A stretch of DNA of 64,000 nucleotides from JAZMZS01 sp045120955 (lineage in GTDB: Bacteria > Bacillota > Clostridia > Oscillospirales > CAG-272): contig JBGVFH010000068.1 of the NCBI GenBank assembly GCA_045120955.1, positions 1-64,000 of the forward strand, in the 5' to 3' direction. This document shows, piece after piece, positions 24,034-32,915 of the stretch (position 1 is its first letter; the number at the start of each line of letters is the position of its first letter). The translations under genes were made by a program, and so were the position numbers. Under the pieces are notes generated by a model that was not told where the DNA came from, made no database searches, and saw only the letters and a list, made by a program, of their open reading frames with translations.

Positions 24034-25629
24034 ATGAGGATAAATAAAAATAGCGAGGTTTTATTTATAATTCTTGCGGCTGTTGCCGTTTTCTTTCTGT
24101 TTTTGTGCACACAGAGCGTCAGCGCAGATACAGCCGATGCAAGCATATTTGACTCTGAGGACACAGACTGCACACAGCAGCCTGCCGCGGCAGAGGATAT
24201 AAGCACGAAGTGCGAGTATATCAGAGTCGGGTTTTCGGATGCGAACAAGCTCAACAACGAATACGAGGGAGTGCCTTCGGTCGGAGAGGCGGGGGCGAGC
24301 ATCACACTCAGATGTGATATCGGTATCGGCGGTGTTTACGTTATATTTGACAGCACCTACGGAAAATGGCAGATAAGCGACGGCAAAGGAAATGCGGCTG
24401 TGTATGAGAGCGAGTACATACATCAGTATGCGGATATCACAGAGCGATTTGGCGATTCTGCCGACAGCGTTACGCTGACCTTCCCCGAGGCGGGCGCAAG
24501 GATAAGTGAGATATATGTTCTGAGCGAGGGGGCGCTGCCCGATTGGGTGCAGATATGGGAGCCGACGCTTGAGCGGGCTGATATACTTATTGTATCTACG
24601 CACTCGGACGACGAGCATTTGTTCTTTGCGGGAGTCATTCCGTATTACTGCGCAAAGGGATATTCGGTGGCAGTTGCCTATATGACCGAGCATTACGAGT
24701 CGGACTGCAGACATCATGAGCGCCTAAACGGGCTGTGGAAGGCGGGGATAAGAAATTACCCTGTTTTCGGAGGTATCGTCGATAAATATTCAACCACGCT
24801 CGAGGGAGCAAAGAGCAATCTTGTGTACTACGGAAATACCATGCAGGAGCTTGATGCTTTTTGCGTGGAGATATTGCGGAGATTTCGTCCGAAGGTGCTG
24901 ATGACACACGATTTTGAGGGAGAGTACGGACACGGTCAGCATAGGCTGCTTGCCGCTTCTCTTGCCCGTGCGCTTGAGCTCTCCTCAGACGCAAGCCCCT
25001 TTCCCGAGAGCGCCGATATGTACGGCACATACGATGTGCCGAAAGCGTACTTTCATCTTTATTCAGAGGGGCAGATAGTCTTTGACTGGGACACACCGAT
25101 GCAGGAGCTTGACGGCAAGACCCCCTTTGAGGTATCGAGAGAAGCGTATCTGTTGCACTATTCGCAAAACGAAACTTGGTTTACCGATTGGATATTCGGC
25201 ACGTCCGCCCAACCGATAAACAAGGCGGCGGATATAATAGAATACTCCCCGTGCAAGTTCGGTCTTTATCGCTCGACGGTAGGAGCGGACAGCGGCATAG
25301 GTGACATTTTCGAGAATGTCACACCATATTCGGATGTGGGAGGAAATAAGGACTCTACCGAGACGGGAGCTTCTGACAGCACTGCGGACTCATTGACGGC
25401 AGACACAGAGCCGACCGATTCGACGGACACGTCAGAGCATATGACCGAGTCTGCTGTGAGCGGAGATGCTGCGAGCAGTACCGATAACAGCGGACAGACG
25501 GGCGACGGAAAATTAAACGCAGATGCAACGGACGGTTTTTCCGGAAATATAATTGCTGTTTTTGCTGTAGTATTTGCTGCAGCGGTCGGCGTTTTGGCAG
25601 TAAAGCTGAAAAAGAAAAAGCGTTCATAG
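24034..25629 (+). CDS. Membrane-anchored PIG-L (LmbE) family deacetylase
   Basis: A 531-residue exported protein. A signal segment (about 8-30) is followed by a beta-rich region (60-170) that resembles a carbohydrate-binding or discoidin-like module, then the PIG-L domain. Zinc ligands are in STHSDDEHLF (His190, Asp193) and HDFEGEYGHGQH (about 288-299). The substrate is likely an N-acetylated sugar on the outside of the cell. Residues 430-500 are a Ser/Thr/Asp/Glu-rich spacer, then a membrane span and KKKKRS tail hold it to the cell. There is no LPXTG. It could follow the dnaC gene in the same transcript (68-base gap). Confidence 0.83.
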   Translation: MRINKNSEVLFIILAAVAVFFLFLCTQSVSADTADASIFDSEDTDCTQQPAAAEDISTKCEYIRVGFSDANKLNNEYEGVPSVGEAGASITLRCDIGIGGVYVIFDSTYGKWQISDGKGNAAVYESEYIHQYADITERFGDSADSVTLTFPEAGARISEIYVLSEGALPDWVQIWEPTLERADILIVSTHSDDEHLFFAGVIPYYCAKGYSVAVAYMTEHYESDCRHHERLNGLWKAGIRNYPVFGGIVDKYSTTLEGAKSNLVYYGNTMQELDAFCVEILRRFRPKVLMTHDFEGEYGHGQHRLLAASLARALELSSDASPFPESADMYGTYDVPKAYFHLYSEGQIVFDWDTPMQELDGKTPFEVSREAYLLHYSQNETWFTDWIFGTSAQPINKAADIIEYSPCKFGLYRSTVGADSGIGDIFENVTPYSDVGGNKDSTETGASDSTADSLTADTEPTDSTDTSEHMTESAVSGDAASSTDNSGQTGDGKLNADATDGFSGNIIAVFAVVFAAAVGVLAVKLKKKKRS

Positions 25630-25679
25630 ACAGATGCAAAAAAGATGTCTTTGAACATTAAAGGCGGTTTTGCTGTTGC

Positions 25680-25712
25680 GGCGGTCGGGCTTGTTGCTCG
25701 ACCGCCTTTTTT
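25680..25712 (+). terminator. Terminator after the PIG-L gene
   Basis: GGCGGTCG (25680-25687) pairs with CGACCGCC (25699-25706), followed by six T residues. Confidence 0.88.
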
Positions 25713-25751
25713 ATGAAGTTGAGCACAACATCTTTTATTTTATGGGCTTTT

Positions 25752-25766
25752 GTGATATAATATCAC
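25752..25766 (+). promoter_or_regulatory. Palindrome over the likely uvrB -10 element
   Basis: GTGATAT-A-ATATCAC is a perfect 15-base palindrome that contains TGATATAAT, an extended -10 sequence. No good -35 hexamer is visible at 17 bases. The palindrome is not the CGAACATATGTTCG type of LexA site known from Bacillus, so it may be a different operator or chance. Confidence 0.45.
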
Positions 25767-25857
25767 GATGAGTGGAAAAAGCCGCAGCGTATCCTTTTGC
25801 GGCATACCGCACGGGCAAAGCGACTTGCTGTTTTATAAAAAAGGAGGCAGAGATAAT

Positions 25858-27822
25858 ATGGACCGCTTTGAGCTTGTATCAAAATACAAACCTACGGGAG
25901 ATCAGCCCGAGGCAATAGAGCGTCTGACCGAGGGAGTAAACAAGGGGCTGAGAGCGCAGACTCTGCTCGGAGTTACGGGTTCGGGCAAGACCTTTACTAT
26001 GGCGAATATAATCGCTAATGTAAACCGTCCCACCCTTATTTTGGCGCACAACAAGACTCTGGCGGCTCAGCTCTGCTCGGAGTTCCGTGAGTTTTTCCCG
26101 AATAATGCAGTAGAATACTTTGTCTCATACTACGACTACTATCAGCCCGAGGCATATATTCCGGGAAAAGATATGTATATAGAAAAGGATGCGATGATAA
26201 ACGATGAGATCGACAAGCTGCGTCACAGCGCAACCTCCTCTCTTTTTGAGAGACGGGATGTCATAATCGTTGCGAGCGTGTCGTGTATTTATTCGCTGGG
26301 GGATCCGGGAGAGTATCAGTCGCTTCTATGTGCTCTGCGGCCCGGTATGTGTATCGAGCGTGACGATGTTATACGAAATCTTGTGGCGATAGGTTATGAG
26401 CGAAACGACATCTCTCTTGTACGTGACAAGTTCAGGGTAAGAGGAGATGTTGTCGAGGTCATGCCCGCACGCACGAGCGAGGCGGCGCTGCGCATAGAGT
26501 TTTTCGGTGATGAGATAGATAGGATAAGCGAAATAAACACTCTCACGGGAGAGGTGCTGCGTGAGCTTTCCTACGTCGGGATATTCCCTGCGACACACTA
26601 CGCTGTGTCCGATGAAAACAGAGAAAGAGCAATAGCCGAGATAGAACGTGAGATGTACGAGAGGGCTGAATTTTTTAAGTCTCAAAACAAACATATCGAG
26701 GCTCAGAGGATAGAGGAGAGGACAAAATACGATATCGAGATGCTGAGAGAGGTCGGCTTTTGTTCGGGAGTTGAGAACTATTCAAGAGTGCTTTCGGGAA
26801 GAGAGCCGGGAAGTACGCCGTATACTCTTCTCGATTATTTTCCCGAGGATTTTCTTTTGTTCGTTGACGAGTCGCACGTTACTCTGCCGCAGGTCCGTGG
26901 CATGAGCGGAGGAGACACGGCGAGAAAGAAAAATCTCGTAGATTACGGTTTCAGACTTCCATCGGCATACGATAACAGACCTCTGTATTTTGAGGAGTTT
27001 GAAAAAAAGATAAATCAGGCGATATTTGTCAGCGCCACTCCGGGTCAGTATGAGGCGGAGCACAGCCAGGCTGTGGCAGAGCAGATAATCCGCCCTACAG
27101 GTCTTGTTGACCCGAAGATAGAGATACGACCCGTCGGCACGCAGATAGACGACTTGATGGGAGAGATAAAGAAAACCGTCGCAGGCGGGGAGCGAGTGCT
27201 TGTCACCACTCTGACAAAGAAAATGGCGGAGGACCTGTCGGAATTTCTTGAGAACAATTCGATAAAGGTAAAATATATCCACCACAACATCGACACGCTT
27301 GAGCGTATGGAAATAATCAGAGATCTGCGTATGGGCATCTTTGATGTTCTTGTGGGAATAAACCTGCTCAGAGAGGGGCTTGACATTCCGGAGGTGTCGC
27401 TTGTGTGCATACTTGACGCAGACAAGGAGGGATTGCTGAGAAGCGAGACCTCTATCGTGCAGACGGTAGGACGTGCGGCACGAAACGCTCACGGACGGGT
27501 CATTTTGTATGCAGATGTAATGACACGCTCCATAAAGGCGGCAGTAGCGGAGACAGAACGCCGCCGTGCCATACAGATAAAGTACAACGAGGAACACGGT
27601 ATAATACCGCAGACGGTCATTAAGGATATCAGAGATATAATAGACATATCCGCAAAGGATGACAAATCGGCAAAGAATAACAAGAAAAAGCTCAGCGCAA
27701 AGGAAAAGGAAAAGCAGATAGAGCAGCTCTCAGCCGAGATGCGCTCTGCCGCCGCCAAGCTTGAATTTGAAAAGGCGGCATTCCTTCGTGACAAGATAAA
27801 GGAGCTGCGGCAGACAAAGTAA
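25858..27822 (+). CDS. uvrB: Excinuclease ABC subunit B
   Basis: A 654-residue nucleotide-excision-repair helicase that verifies damage after UvrA and recruits UvrC. Walker A is GVTGSGKT (38-45), the beta-hairpin YYDYYQPEAY follows, then DESHVTLPQ, SATPG, and motif VI QTVGRAARN. The C-terminal UVR motif (EKAAFLRDKIKELRQ) is complete. ATG 25858 is chosen because AAGGAGG lies ten bases upstream and the protein then begins MDRFELVSKYKPTGDQP like homologues. uvrA is next but has its own promoter and is separated by a terminator. Confidence 0.97.
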   Translation: MDRFELVSKYKPTGDQPEAIERLTEGVNKGLRAQTLLGVTGSGKTFTMANIIANVNRPTLILAHNKTLAAQLCSEFREFFPNNAVEYFVSYYDYYQPEAYIPGKDMYIEKDAMINDEIDKLRHSATSSLFERRDVIIVASVSCIYSLGDPGEYQSLLCALRPGMCIERDDVIRNLVAIGYERNDISLVRDKFRVRGDVVEVMPARTSEAALRIEFFGDEIDRISEINTLTGEVLRELSYVGIFPATHYAVSDENRERAIAEIEREMYERAEFFKSQNKHIEAQRIEERTKYDIEMLREVGFCSGVENYSRVLSGREPGSTPYTLLDYFPEDFLLFVDESHVTLPQVRGMSGGDTARKKNLVDYGFRLPSAYDNRPLYFEEFEKKINQAIFVSATPGQYEAEHSQAVAEQIIRPTGLVDPKIEIRPVGTQIDDLMGEIKKTVAGGERVLVTTLTKKMAEDLSEFLENNSIKVKYIHHNIDTLERMEIIRDLRMGIFDVLVGINLLREGLDIPEVSLVCILDADKEGLLRSETSIVQTVGRAARNAHGRVILYADVMTRSIKAAVAETERRRAIQIKYNEEHGIIPQTVIKDIRDIIDISAKDDKSAKNNKKKLSAKEKEKQIEQLSAEMRSAAAKLEFEKAAFLRDKIKELRQTK

Positions 27823-27881
27823 AGGCGTGCAGGGACAAGCGTAACGGAGCTTGTCGGGAATTGATGCGCAATAACGAAAAC

Positions 27882-27920
27882 AGCCCCAATAGACCGATAA
27901 AAGGTCTGTTGGGGCTTTAA
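27882..27920 (+). terminator. Terminator of uvrB
   Basis: AGCCCCAATAGACC (27882-27895) pairs with GGTCTGTTGGGGCT (27903-27916), one mismatch or wobble, followed by a short T/A tail. Confidence 0.78.
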
Positions 27921-28041
27921 TATACGGCAGACAAACGGTAAAATAAGGCTTTCTCATTGAGTGGAGATCTTTTTGGAAGGATCAAGCTGTTTTTTTCCTA
28001 AATGCCCTTTATTAGTAAGCTGTGATATTTTATAAAAAGCA

Positions 28042-28070
28042 TTTACATTTAAAAATCATTAGTGTAAAAT
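28042..28070 (+). promoter_or_regulatory. Promoter of uvrA
   Basis: TTTACA and TAAAAT with 17-base spacing, about 40 bases before the GTG start. Confidence 0.65.
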
Positions 28071-28109
28071 AATAAAAGTGAAAATGAGACAATATGTCGG
28101 AGGTAAGGT

Positions 28110-30938
28110 GTGGCATACGATAAAATTACGGTAAAGGGCGCAAGAGTCCATAATCTGAAAAATATAGATATAACGATACCGAGGGACAAGCTTGTCGTTT
28201 TGACGGGGCTCTCGGGCTCGGGCAAATCCTCGCTTGCTTTTGACACGCTGTATGCGGAGGGCCACAGAAGATTTGTAGAGTCGCTGTCGAGCTATGCGAG
28301 GATGTTTTTGGGGCAGATAGACAAGCCTGACGTAGACTCGGTCGACGGGCTGTCTCCTGCTGTTGCGATAGATCAAAAGACCACCAGCAAAAACCCGCGT
28401 TCAACCGTCGGCACCGTCACGGAGATATATGATTATCTTCGTCTGCTTTATGCAAGGATAGGCGTGCCTCATTGTCCCGTTTGCGGAAAGGAGATACGCC
28501 AGCAGACCACAGAGAGCATAGTGTCGAGTATTATGGAGCTGCCGCAGGGAACGAAGTTTATGATACTTGCACCCGTTGTCAGAGCAAAGAAGGGTATGCA
28601 CGAAAAGGTCATAGCAGGTGCGAAGCGCAGCGGATTTGCAAGGGTGCGTATCGACGGCAATATGTACAGCCTCGACGAAGAGATAAAGCTTGATAAAAAT
28701 ACAAAGCACGTAATCGAGATAGTCATTGACCGACTCGTCATGAAGGACGGTATCAGACCCCGAGTGGCGGATTCGGTGGAGACAGCACTCAAGCACGCAG
28801 ACTCTATTTGCGCTGTGCTTATTCTCGGAGAAAACGGGGGCGAGGACGAACTGAGGGTGTTTTCTCAAAAGTATGCGTGCGAGGAGCACGGCATCAGCTT
28901 TGGCGAGCTTGAGCCGAGGCTGTTTTCCTTCAATAATCCGACGGGTGCGTGCGAGGTTTGCTCGGGGCTCGGGGAGCTGCGTCACATCTCGGTATCAAAG
29001 GTCATCCCCGATAAAAGTCTTTCTCTTTCGCAGGGAGCCGTAAACGTAAACGGATTTAAGAGTATAGAGGAGGAGAGCTGGATGGGACCGCTTATCATAG
29101 CGGCGGGTAAAAAACACGGCTTTGACCTTGATACTCCTATAGAAAAATACACAAAGGAAGCCTACGGGGTGCTTTTGTACGGAAGCGGAACGGAAAAATA
29201 CCATGTTATCCGCTACTACGGAGGAGAAAAGCATGAGCAGGTCACGACCTTTGACGGTATCATCCCGATAATAGAAAAGCGTATGCAGATGATAGGAAAC
29301 GAGTATTACGAGTCATTTATCGAGGAGACGGCGTGCCACGCCTGCGGCGGCGGCAGACTCAACAAAATGATGCTCGCCGTTACTGTCGGAGGCAAAAACA
29401 TTTTTGAGCTTTGCTCTATGTCCGTCTCGGATATCCTGTCATTTATCGACTCGCTGAGCTTTTCTGATACGGATGCAAAGATAGCAAAGGATATACTCAA
29501 GGAGATACGCTCCCGTCTGAGCTTTTTGGCGAGCGTCGGTCTTGAGTATCTTACACTTTCAAGAAAAGCGGGAACGCTATCGGGAGGAGAAGCGCAGAGA
29601 ATACGCCTTGCCACACAGATAGGCTCGTCTCTTGTCGGGGTCATGTACGTGCTTGACGAGCCGAGCATAGGTCTTCATCAGAGAGATAACGGAAAGCTCA
29701 TAGCGACGCTCAAAAAGCTGCGTGACAACGGAAATACGGTCATCGTCGTCGAGCATGACGAGGAGATGATGCTTGAGTCGGATTTTATAGTTGATATAGG
29801 ACCGGGAGCGGGTATTCACGGCGGACAGGTAGTGGCAAGCGGAACTCCGTCACAGATAATGAAAAGCAAAAATTCCGTGACGGGTGCATATCTCTCGGGC
29901 AGAAAAAAGATACCCGTGCCGGATGTGCGTCGAGAGGGAAACGGCAAGTACCTTGAGATAATAGGAGCAAGGCAGAACAATCTGAAAAATATAGATGTAA
30001 AGATACCGCTTGGGATGTTCGTATGCGTTACCGGAGTTTCCGGCTCGGGCAAATCCTCGCTTGTCAACATGATACTTCACAGAGCCCTTGCGGCAAAGCT
30101 CAACCGTGCCATCACATATCCCGGAGCACATGAGCGCATAGACGGGACAGAGCATCTTGACAAGGTCATTGCGATAGACCAGAGCCCCATCGGACGCACC
30201 CCTCGTTCAAATCCTGCGACGTACACGGGGCTGTTCGGCGAGATACGGGAGCTTTTTGCAAAGACGAAGGAGGCAAAGGCAAGAGGCTACAAGTCGGGAC
30301 GCTTCTCCTTTAACGTCAAGGGAGGCAGATGCGAGGCGTGCGAGGGCGACGGGCTCAAGTGCATCGAGATGCATTTTCTTCCCGATGTGTATGTAAAGTG
30401 CGATGTATGTCACGGAAAACGCTACAATCTTGACACTCTCGATATAAAATATAAGGGAAAGAACATCAGCGAGGTGCTCGATATGACGGTAGAGGAGGGG
30501 CTGCCCTTCTTTGACGGAATACCGTCTATATCGAAAAAACTGCAGACTCTGTACGACGTGGGGCTTGGATACGTGTCGATAGGTCAGTCCTCTACCACGC
30601 TGTCGGGAGGAGAGGCGCAAAGAGTCAAGCTTGCGACAGAGCTGTCAAAGAAGAGCACGGGCAGGACCGTATATATCCTTGACGAGCCTACGACGGGTCT
30701 TCATTCCGATGACGTCGCAAAGCTGCTCGGAATGCTGTCACGTCTTGTAGATAACGGAAACTCGGTCATAGTCATAGAGCACAATCTTGATGTTATAAAA
30801 AATGCAGATTACATCATAGACATGGGACCCGAGGGTGGCTGCGGCGGCGGTACGGTCGTTGCGTGCGGCACACCCGAGCAGGTATCTCAGTGTGAGAGCT
30901 CGTATACAGGCAGATATCTCAAGGACGTGCTGTCCTGA
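28110..30938 (+). CDS. uvrA: Excinuclease ABC subunit A
   Basis: A 942-residue ABC-type DNA damage sensor. Two ATPase modules are present, each with Walker A (GLSGSGKSSLAFDT near 33; GVSGSGKSSLVN near 642) and LSGGEAQR signatures. Zinc modules include CPVCGKEI and the CEACEGDGLKCIEMHFLPD region ending CDVCHGKRYN. Length is standard. The start is GTG with GGAGG six bases upstream; no ATG fits. It is transcribed alone and ends in a strong terminator. Confidence 0.97.
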   Translation: MAYDKITVKGARVHNLKNIDITIPRDKLVVLTGLSGSGKSSLAFDTLYAEGHRRFVESLSSYARMFLGQIDKPDVDSVDGLSPAVAIDQKTTSKNPRSTVGTVTEIYDYLRLLYARIGVPHCPVCGKEIRQQTTESIVSSIMELPQGTKFMILAPVVRAKKGMHEKVIAGAKRSGFARVRIDGNMYSLDEEIKLDKNTKHVIEIVIDRLVMKDGIRPRVADSVETALKHADSICAVLILGENGGEDELRVFSQKYACEEHGISFGELEPRLFSFNNPTGACEVCSGLGELRHISVSKVIPDKSLSLSQGAVNVNGFKSIEEESWMGPLIIAAGKKHGFDLDTPIEKYTKEAYGVLLYGSGTEKYHVIRYYGGEKHEQVTTFDGIIPIIEKRMQMIGNEYYESFIEETACHACGGGRLNKMMLAVTVGGKNIFELCSMSVSDILSFIDSLSFSDTDAKIAKDILKEIRSRLSFLASVGLEYLTLSRKAGTLSGGEAQRIRLATQIGSSLVGVMYVLDEPSIGLHQRDNGKLIATLKKLRDNGNTVIVVEHDEEMMLESDFIVDIGPGAGIHGGQVVASGTPSQIMKSKNSVTGAYLSGRKKIPVPDVRREGNGKYLEIIGARQNNLKNIDVKIPLGMFVCVTGVSGSGKSSLVNMILHRALAAKLNRAITYPGAHERIDGTEHLDKVIAIDQSPIGRTPRSNPATYTGLFGEIRELFAKTKEAKARGYKSGRFSFNVKGGRCEACEGDGLKCIEMHFLPDVYVKCDVCHGKRYNLDTLDIKYKGKNISEVLDMTVEEGLPFFDGIPSISKKLQTLYDVGLGYVSIGQSSTTLSGGEAQRVKLATELSKKSTGRTVYILDEPTTGLHSDDVAKLLGMLSRLVDNGNSVIVIEHNLDVIKNADYIIDMGPEGGCGGGTVVACGTPEQVSQCESSYTGRYLKDVLS

Positions 30939-30946
30939 TAAAACAG

Positions 30947-30995
30947 AAAAATCGGGTAAAAGTCTCGTGCCGAGGCTTATACCCGATTTTTATCG
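30947..30995 (+). terminator. Terminator of uvrA
   Basis: A 12-bp stem (AAAAATCGGGTA at 30947-30958, TACCCGATTTTT at 30980-30991) with an inner AAGTCTCG/CGAGGCTT stem. The symmetrical A and T flanks allow bidirectional action. Confidence 0.85.
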
Positions 30996-31096
30996 TATAT
31001 GAAATTGCACGTATTCTCACTCGCCCTTTTGTACGGCTTCTGTAACAGAAAAACAACGATAGGCGGGAGGACGGGTGCGGGCACTGCCCGCTTTTT
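30995..31096 (+). repeat. Dispersed structured repeat, copy C (variant type)
   Basis: Starts GTATATGAAATTGCACG and ends with the terminator hairpin GCGGGC-ACT-GCCCGC and TTTTT. CTCGCC (31020-31025) pairs with GGCGGG (31062-31067) using one G-U pair, while copy A keeps the same helix as CTCGCC/GGCGAG. The last bases overlap the stop codon of the minus-strand methyltransferase gene. Confidence 0.85.
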
Positions 31097-32219
31097 ACTT
31101 TCTTTCCTGCTTGAAAAATTGATACAGATAGCAGGGTATCATTCCGTTGTAGAGCTTTTTTACCTTGTCGGCACGTTTGCCGTAAAGCCGCTCAAAATTC
31201 TCGACAGAGCTGAGAACATATATTTGCCACGGTGCGAGCGCTCTGAAGGTAGCTCCTATATCACGGTACAGCGCTTGAACTTCCGTCTCGGTCATCAGCC
31301 GCTCGCCGTAGGGGGGATTTGTGACAATACTGCCACGCACGTCAGGCTTTTTTATTTTTCTTGCATCATATTTAAATATATGAAGAATATCCGACACGCC
31401 TGCCCGTGCGGCATTCGCTTCGGCTATTTTGATGCAGTTATCGTCTATGTCCGAGGCATAAGCGCAAAAAGACGTTTTCTTTATCTTTGAAAATGCGAGC
31501 TCTCGCTGGTTGTCCCATGTTTTTTTTGGTATTTGTGAAAAGGACTCGGAGGCAAACGAACGGTGAAGCCCCGGAGATATGCCCGCCATTATCATTGCCG
31601 CCTCGATAGCTATCGTACCCGAGCCTGCAAACGGGTCCCACAACAGCACATTTTCTCTCGGTCGGGAGGTGAGAGCGAGCGCCGCCGCCAAGGTCTCACG
31701 CAAGGGTGCGGCATTTGCCTCCGTTCTATAGCCTCTTTTATGAAGCGGCACGCCGCTTGTGTCTATCATCAGAGTTGCCATGTCCTTCAGTATAAAAAAC
31801 TCGACCTGATATTTTACGCCCTCTTCCTTGAACCACGAAATATTATATTCATCCTCAAGACGCTGTGCAATGGCTTTTTTGATGATCTTCTGACAGTCGG
31901 GTACCGAGAACAGCTTGCTTTTTATCGAATGACCCTTTACGGGGAAAGCATCGTTTTTTCCTATCCATTGCTCCCATGCAATACTCTTTGTACCGTCGAA
32001 AAGCTCGCTGAAGCTCGTAGCGCGAAACTGTCCGAGCCTGATGTATATCCTTTCCGCAAGGCGCAGAGAAATATTGCATTTTGCTATTGCATCAATATCA
32101 GCCGAAAAGCTGACTCTGCCGTCAATAGTTTCGGTTTTCTTGTATCCGAGTGCTTCTATCTCTTCTCCGAGCTGTTTTTCCAGCCCGAACAGACAAGTTG
32201 CGGTAAGTGTAATTTTCAT
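31095..32219 (-). CDS. THUMP-domain class I rRNA methyltransferase (RlmL/YpsC-like)
   Basis: A 374-residue SAM-dependent RNA methyltransferase, probably forming m2G in 23S rRNA. Residues 1-155 contain a ferredoxin-like/THUMP part; then come the SAM motif DPFAGSGTIAIEAA and the catalytic NPPYGERL typical of guanine-N2 methyltransferases. The start is the ATG at 32219 with AAGGAA six bases upstream; a longer in-frame extension back to 32756 crosses a promoter and the divergent gene and is rejected. Only the N-terminal half of E. coli RlmKL is represented. Confidence 0.88.
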   Translation of the reverse strand: MKITLTATCLFGLEKQLGEEIEALGYKKTETIDGRVSFSADIDAIAKCNISLRLAERIYIRLGQFRATSFSELFDGTKSIAWEQWIGKNDAFPVKGHSIKSKLFSVPDCQKIIKKAIAQRLEDEYNISWFKEEGVKYQVEFFILKDMATLMIDTSGVPLHKRGYRTEANAAPLRETLAAALALTSRPRENVLLWDPFAGSGTIAIEAAMIMAGISPGLHRSFASESFSQIPKKTWDNQRELAFSKIKKTSFCAYASDIDDNCIKIAEANAARAGVSDILHIFKYDARKIKKPDVRGSIVTNPPYGERLMTETEVQALYRDIGATFRALAPWQIYVLSSVENFERLYGKRADKVKKLYNGMIPCYLYQFFKQERK

Positions 32220-32252
32220 ATCAAATTCCTTATTGTTTTTTATCCACAATGT

Positions 32253-32282
32253 ATTATAATAGATGACCCGATATGTTGTCAA
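32253..32282 (-). promoter_or_regulatory. Promoter of the RlmL-like gene
   Basis: Exact TTGACA and TATAAT on the minus strand with 18-base spacing, about 30 bases before the ATG. Confidence 0.85.
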
Positions 32283-32310
32283 GAAAAACAAAAGCAAAAG
32301 CTGTGAAAAC

Positions 32311-32339
32311 TTGACAAACGGTAAATTGTATGATATACT
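32311..32339 (+). promoter_or_regulatory. Promoter of the HMA protein gene
   Basis: TTGACA and TATACT with 17-base spacing and an extended TGA. Transcription would begin close to 32346. Confidence 0.85.
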
Positions 32340-32345
32340 CATATG

Positions 32346-32412
32346 TCGGTTAGTCTGAGCTAACACACATGAGAGGTTGACTCTATTGCTTATTGTCGGC
32401 ACGACTGACCGA
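32346..32412 (+). ncRNA. Candidate structured 5' leader upstream of the HMA gene
   Basis: TCGGTTAGTC (32346-32355) and GACTGACCGA (32403-32412) form a 10-bp closing helix with one G-U pair. The first arm coincides with the predicted transcription start. Inside are GTTAG/CTAAC and AGAG/CTCT pairings. The helix ends at AAAAAATGAAGGCAGGA, so folding lies next to the ribosome binding region. I do not recognise a known riboswitch family. Confidence 0.5.
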
Positions 32413-32435
32413 AAAAATGAAGGCAGGACGGTAAA

Positions 32436-32693
32436 ATGTACAAAATTACACTGAATATCGAGGGAATGGCTTGCGGAATGTGCGAGGCACATATGAACGA
32501 TGCGATAAGAGCGGCTTTTGCCGCACGGAAGGTTACTTCTTCTCATGTAAAGAAACAGACCGTGATCATCGCCGAAAATGATATTGACGATGCAAAGCTC
32601 GCCGAAACGGTAAAGAGTACGGGTTATCAGCTCACGGGCATCACAAGGGAGCCTTATGAAAAGAAGGGCTTGCTCGGGATATTTAAAAAATAA
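32436..32693 (+). CDS. Heavy-metal-associated (HMA) domain protein, CopZ-like
   Basis: An 85-residue ferredoxin-fold metallochaperone-like protein. The metal site is GMACGMC with Cys13 and Cys16, as in copper chaperones and the N-terminal domains of metal ATPases. The C-terminus adds KKGLLGIFKK, a basic tail. No P-type ATPase or CsoR regulator is adjacent, so a copper role is by family only. It is a single-gene unit with a strong promoter, structured leader and strong terminator. Confidence 0.85.
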   Translation: MYKITLNIEGMACGMCEAHMNDAIRAAFAARKVTSSHVKKQTVIIAENDIDDAKLAETVKSTGYQLTGITREPYEKKGLLGIFKK

Positions 32694-32745
32694 GAGGCAT
32701 GCTGTGTAAACACACCGCAATAACAAACAAAAAAAGAATAACAGA

Positions 32746-32789
32746 ACAATACCCAACGGCTGACGTGTCAGCCGTTGGGTATTGTTTTT
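32746..32789 (+). terminator. Strong terminator after the HMA gene
   Basis: A 19-bp perfect stem (32746-32764 with 32767-32785) with a tiny loop and T-run. It insulates the operon that follows from upstream transcription. Confidence 0.92.
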
Positions 32790-32864
32790 ATACCGAATTG
32801 CCGTATGCTCCGATCCTCAGCCTCGAAATTAAAATTATCGACAAATAAACAGTCTCACCGCTGA

Positions 32865-32893
32865 TTGACAAAAGATACTGTGCGTGGTACAAT
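32865..32893 (+). promoter_or_regulatory. Promoter of the TerB/BrxD-like/BrxHI-like operon
   Basis: Exact TTGACA and TACAAT with 17-base spacing and an extended TGG. The ATG at 32916 has AAGGAGGTG upstream, and the leader is only about 15 bases. Confidence 0.85.
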
Positions 32894-32915
32894 ATAACGA
32901 TAAGGAGGTGCGTTT

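Noticed and set aside
31563..32306. Plus-strand reading frame of 247 codons opposite the methyltransferase gene
   Set aside because: It is a shadow of the conserved minus-strand gene and has no ribosome binding site or recognisable domain. The same applies to other long antisense frames, such as 1480-1914 and 26782-27597.
32220..32756. N-terminal extension of the RlmL-like methyltransferase
   Set aside because: It would run through its own promoter, the divergent HMA gene and that gene's promoter.
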